From: an uncultured Phascolarctobacterium sp.
GTDB taxonomy: Bacteria; Bacillota; Negativicutes; Acidaminococcales; Acidaminococcaceae
DNA: 9,052 bases
Assembly (NCBI GenBank): GCA_946002345.1
Contig: CAMFZA010000058.1
Location: 1-9,052 of the forward strand
Reading direction: 5' to 3'
The notes below the pieces were generated by a model. It saw nothing but the letters and a program-made list of their open reading frames with translations, made no database searches and had not been told where the DNA came from. Within the stretch, counting starts at the first letter, position 1, and every line of letters begins with the position of its first letter. Below are positions 6,920 through 9,052 of the stretch, one piece after another. The position numbers were made by a program, and so were the translations under genes.

Positions 6920-9052
6920 GTGTTGAAAAAATATTCTTCTTTAAGAGGCAAGCTCTTTACTGAAGTACTACAAAAGAATCTGGTAGGAGCCAAAGCATAC
7001 GATAGAATTGCTGGCTATTTTTCCTCTTCCATTTTAGAAATTGCAGGAGAAGCAATCGAAAACATGGAGGGAAAAGTGCGCATTATTTGCAATTCTGATT
7101 TGGATGTGGATGATGTGAAAACAGCAAAATTAGCATCCGAATCATTGCGTAAGGAATGGTGCGACTTTAAGCCAGAGGAGCTCCCTCCCAACAAGGATAG
7201 ATTCAAAAGACTGTATGAATTTATTAAATCCGGCAAGCTGGAAGTTAGAGTATTGCCCAAGGATAAGTTTGGCTTGGCCCATGGCAAGGCTGGTGTCTTT
7301 ACACGTGCAGATGGCTCTAGAACAAGCTTTTTGGGCAGTGTTAATGAATCCTTCAATGGCTGGAAGATTAATTATGAATTGGTGTGGGAAGATGATACTC
7401 CTGAAACAGTGGAGTGGGTGCAAGCTGAGTTTGATTCTCTTTGGAATAGTCCTTATGCAGTAAGGTTATGTGATTTTGTTATTGAGGATATTCAGCGCAT
7501 TTCTAAACGTGTAGTTGTTCGTACCGCTGAAGAATGGGCTCAGGGTGAAGGTGAAGCTGCTGGTGTAGCGACTGAATCGGAGATTACTAGAAGCAGCTTT
7601 GGCCTTTGGGAACACCAAAAATATTTTGTGGATTTAGTTTTCAAAGATCATAAAAAGCCTTGCGGTGCTAGATATGTGCTTGCTGATGAAGTTGGTTTGG
7701 TTAAAACAGTACAACTGGCTATGGCAGCGGAGCTTATGGCCCTGTATGGCAGCAAGCCTATTTTGGTTATTGTACCCAAAACCCTACTATTGCAATGGCA
7801 AAGCGAATTACGCGACCTAATGGGATTGCCTTCTGCCATTTGGAACGGCAAGGCTTGGGTTGATGAAAATGAAGTAGTATACCCATTGCCCATCAATAAA
7901 TGTCCAAGAAAAATTGGCATTATTTCCCAAGGTATAATCAACAATGGTAGTGACGCTTGTGTCGCTTTGAGAAATGCCCTATTAACACTAACTTACGAAT
8001 GCGTAATTTGCGACGAAGCACATAGGGCACGAAGAAAGAATCTTTCTGAGCAAAAGCTTACCAAAAGTCCGGAAATGAATAACCTGTATAGATTCTTGAT
8101 GCAGGTATCAGAGCGCACTCATAGTATGCTTTTGGCAACAGCAACTCCTGTACAAATGTATAAAATAGAGGCCTTTGACTTGCTGAATATACTTTCTCAA
8201 GCCAATAATAGCGTATTAGGCAGCAAGGGAAGCTATTGGCGCCAACCCAATACTAACATACTCTTGGGGTTAGACCTTATTACTGGAGAAAAAAGTATTG
8301 ATGATGTAACGGAAGCTTGGCATTGGATGAATAATCCTTTTCCGCCTGCAGAAGAAGATAGAAGCGTTAAAATAATACGCTCTCAAATAAATCTGCCTGA
8401 AGATGAATTTCGTTGTACAAAGCTTTTGAGCGACTTTCCTATAAACGTGCAAAATAGAATTAAGCGCCTGCACAAGGATGAGTTTTTTGCTAAAATGAAT
8501 CCTTATATACGGCATATTGTACGCAGAGAACGTTCATACCTTGAAAATACGATTAATCCTGAAACCAATCAACCCTATTTGCCTAAAGTTGAAGTGGTAT
8601 TGTTGGGTGAGGGTAAAAAGGACTCCCTACTTATGGAGGGTTATTTAGGTGCAGCTTATCGCAAAGCAGAAGAGTTTTGCGAGCTAATCAAGTCTAGATG
8701 TTCATCTGCTGGCTTATTCAAAACCTTGCTATTGCGTAGAATAGGCAGTTCTATGATAGCAGGGTATTCCACGGGCCAAAAGATGCTCAATGAGTGGAGC
8801 ACTATTAACAATGAATTCCTTGAAGATGACCTTGATGATAGTGTTCTAGCAAGCGATGATCTTAAAGAATTGACACCTGAAGAATACGAAACTTTAAAGG
8901 TGTTTGTTGACTACTTAAGTAAAATAAATATTTCCAAGGACATGGATCCTAAGTATAAAAAGGTCCTTGAGATACTATTAAATGGCACGCAACTTGATAA
9001 TGGACAAGCGACTTTGCCTTGGAAGGATGCTGGATGCATAATCTTTTCCCAG
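6920..9052 (+). CDS. PLD-like nuclease fused to SNF2-family helicase (3' end outside window)
   Basis: The frame is open for 711 codons with no stop and runs off the window. The N-terminal region is phospholipase D-like. It has AYDRIAGYFSSSILEIAG and the HKD-type motif HGKAG (H121, K123), followed by FLGSVNES (N142). This is one HKD half-site, so a dimer would be expected. The helicase part has motif Ia ILVIVPKTLLLQWQSEL, motif II CDEAH (DEAH 365-368) with HRARRKN, and motif III LATATPVQM (TATP 407-410). IIFSQ at the very end is the start of motif IV. Motif I reads LADEVGLVKTVQ, with Val261 where SNF2 and other P-loop ATPases have Gly before the Lys (K262), so ATP binding is probably lost or weakened. 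The start is GTG 6920 (TTG 6923 also possible), 11 nt after the methyltransferase stop. The likely role is the DNA-translocating and cleaving effector of the defence system. Motifs V and VI cannot be assessed here. Confidence 0.9.
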   Translation, partial: MLKKYSSLRGKLFTEVLQKNLVGAKAYDRIAGYFSSSILEIAGEAIENMEGKVRIICNSDLDVDDVKTAKLASESLRKEWCDFKPEELPPNKDRFKRLYEFIKSGKLEVRVLPKDKFGLAHGKAGVFTRADGSRTSFLGSVNESFNGWKINYELVWEDDTPETVEWVQAEFDSLWNSPYAVRLCDFVIEDIQRISKRVVVRTAEEWAQGEGEAAGVATESEITRSSFGLWEHQKYFVDLVFKDHKKPCGARYVLADEVGLVKTVQLAMAAELMALYGSKPILVIVPKTLLLQWQSELRDLMGLPSAIWNGKAWVDENEVVYPLPINKCPRKIGIISQGIINNGSDACVALRNALLTLTYECVICDEAHRARRKNLSEQKLTKSPEMNNLYRFLMQVSERTHSMLLATATPVQMYKIEAFDLLNILSQANNSVLGSKGSYWRQPNTNILLGLDLITGEKSIDDVTEAWHWMNNPFPPAEEDRSVKIIRSQINLPEDEFRCTKLLSDFPINVQNRIKRLHKDEFFAKMNPYIRHIVRRERSYLENTINPETNQPYLPKVEVVLLGEGKKDSLLMEGYLGAAYRKAEEFCELIKSRCSSAGLFKTLLLRRIGSSMIAGYSTGQKMLNEWSTINNEFLEDDLDDSVLASDDLKELTPEEYETLKVFVDYLSKINISKDMDPKYKKVLEILLNGTQLDNGQATLPWKDAGCIIFSQ
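7694..7708 (+). other. Altered Walker A (helicase motif I)
   Basis: The codons GGT TTG GTT AAA ACA encode GLVKT. The family-standard motif is GLGKT. A single G-to-T change at 7701 (GGT to GTT) would explain it. The flanking LADEV and TVQLAMAAELM are otherwise as expected for this helicase family. Confidence 0.7.

Overview
The window is one strand of a compact defence-type operon in a low-to-mid GC bacterium. The Shine-Dalgarno sites, protein style and moderate AT-richness suggest a Bacillota (Firmicutes) member, but the sequence does not fix the genus. All convincing genes are on the + strand and transcribed left to right. Gaps between them are 6-17 nt, except a 60-nt interval inside an interrupted methyltransferase gene. 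No terminator or internal promoter is visible, so they most likely share one transcript starting from an extended -10 promoter at about 278-306.

Layout: 1-about 277 is a GC-rich non-coding stretch with an imperfect 42-bp tandem duplication and short hairpins. 359-3487 encodes a DUF499-family AAA+ ATPase, cut by an in-frame TAG at 2783-2785 into an ATPase part and a C-terminal part with a chitobiase/hexosaminidase-C-like motif. 3496-4074 is a DUF3780 protein. 4092-6908 is a DUF1156 (COG1743-type) adenine DNA methyltransferase with a Zn-ribbon, cut by an in-frame TGA at 5202-5204. That stop separates the SAM-binding motif from the catalytic DPPY motif. 6920 to the window end is a phospholipase D-like nuclease fused to an SNF2-type helicase. 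It leaves the window open, at motif IV.

From memory of the families, DUF499, DUF3780, DUF1156 methylase and a PLD-SNF2 helicase form a recurrent anti-phage gene set: an ATPase, an accessory protein, a modification enzyme and a nuclease/helicase effector, comparable in logic to DISARM and BREX-like modification-based systems. The set itself is therefore not new.

The unusual point is the state of this copy. It carries three independent base-substitution-type lesions and no frameshift: a TAG in the ATPase gene, a TGA in the methyltransferase gene, and a Gly-to-Val change in the helicase P-loop (GLVKT instead of GLGKT). Either this is a recently disarmed system, or the two enzymes are made as split or read-through products. 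A low-GC block inside the methyltransferase gene next to the TGA also suggests mosaic history.
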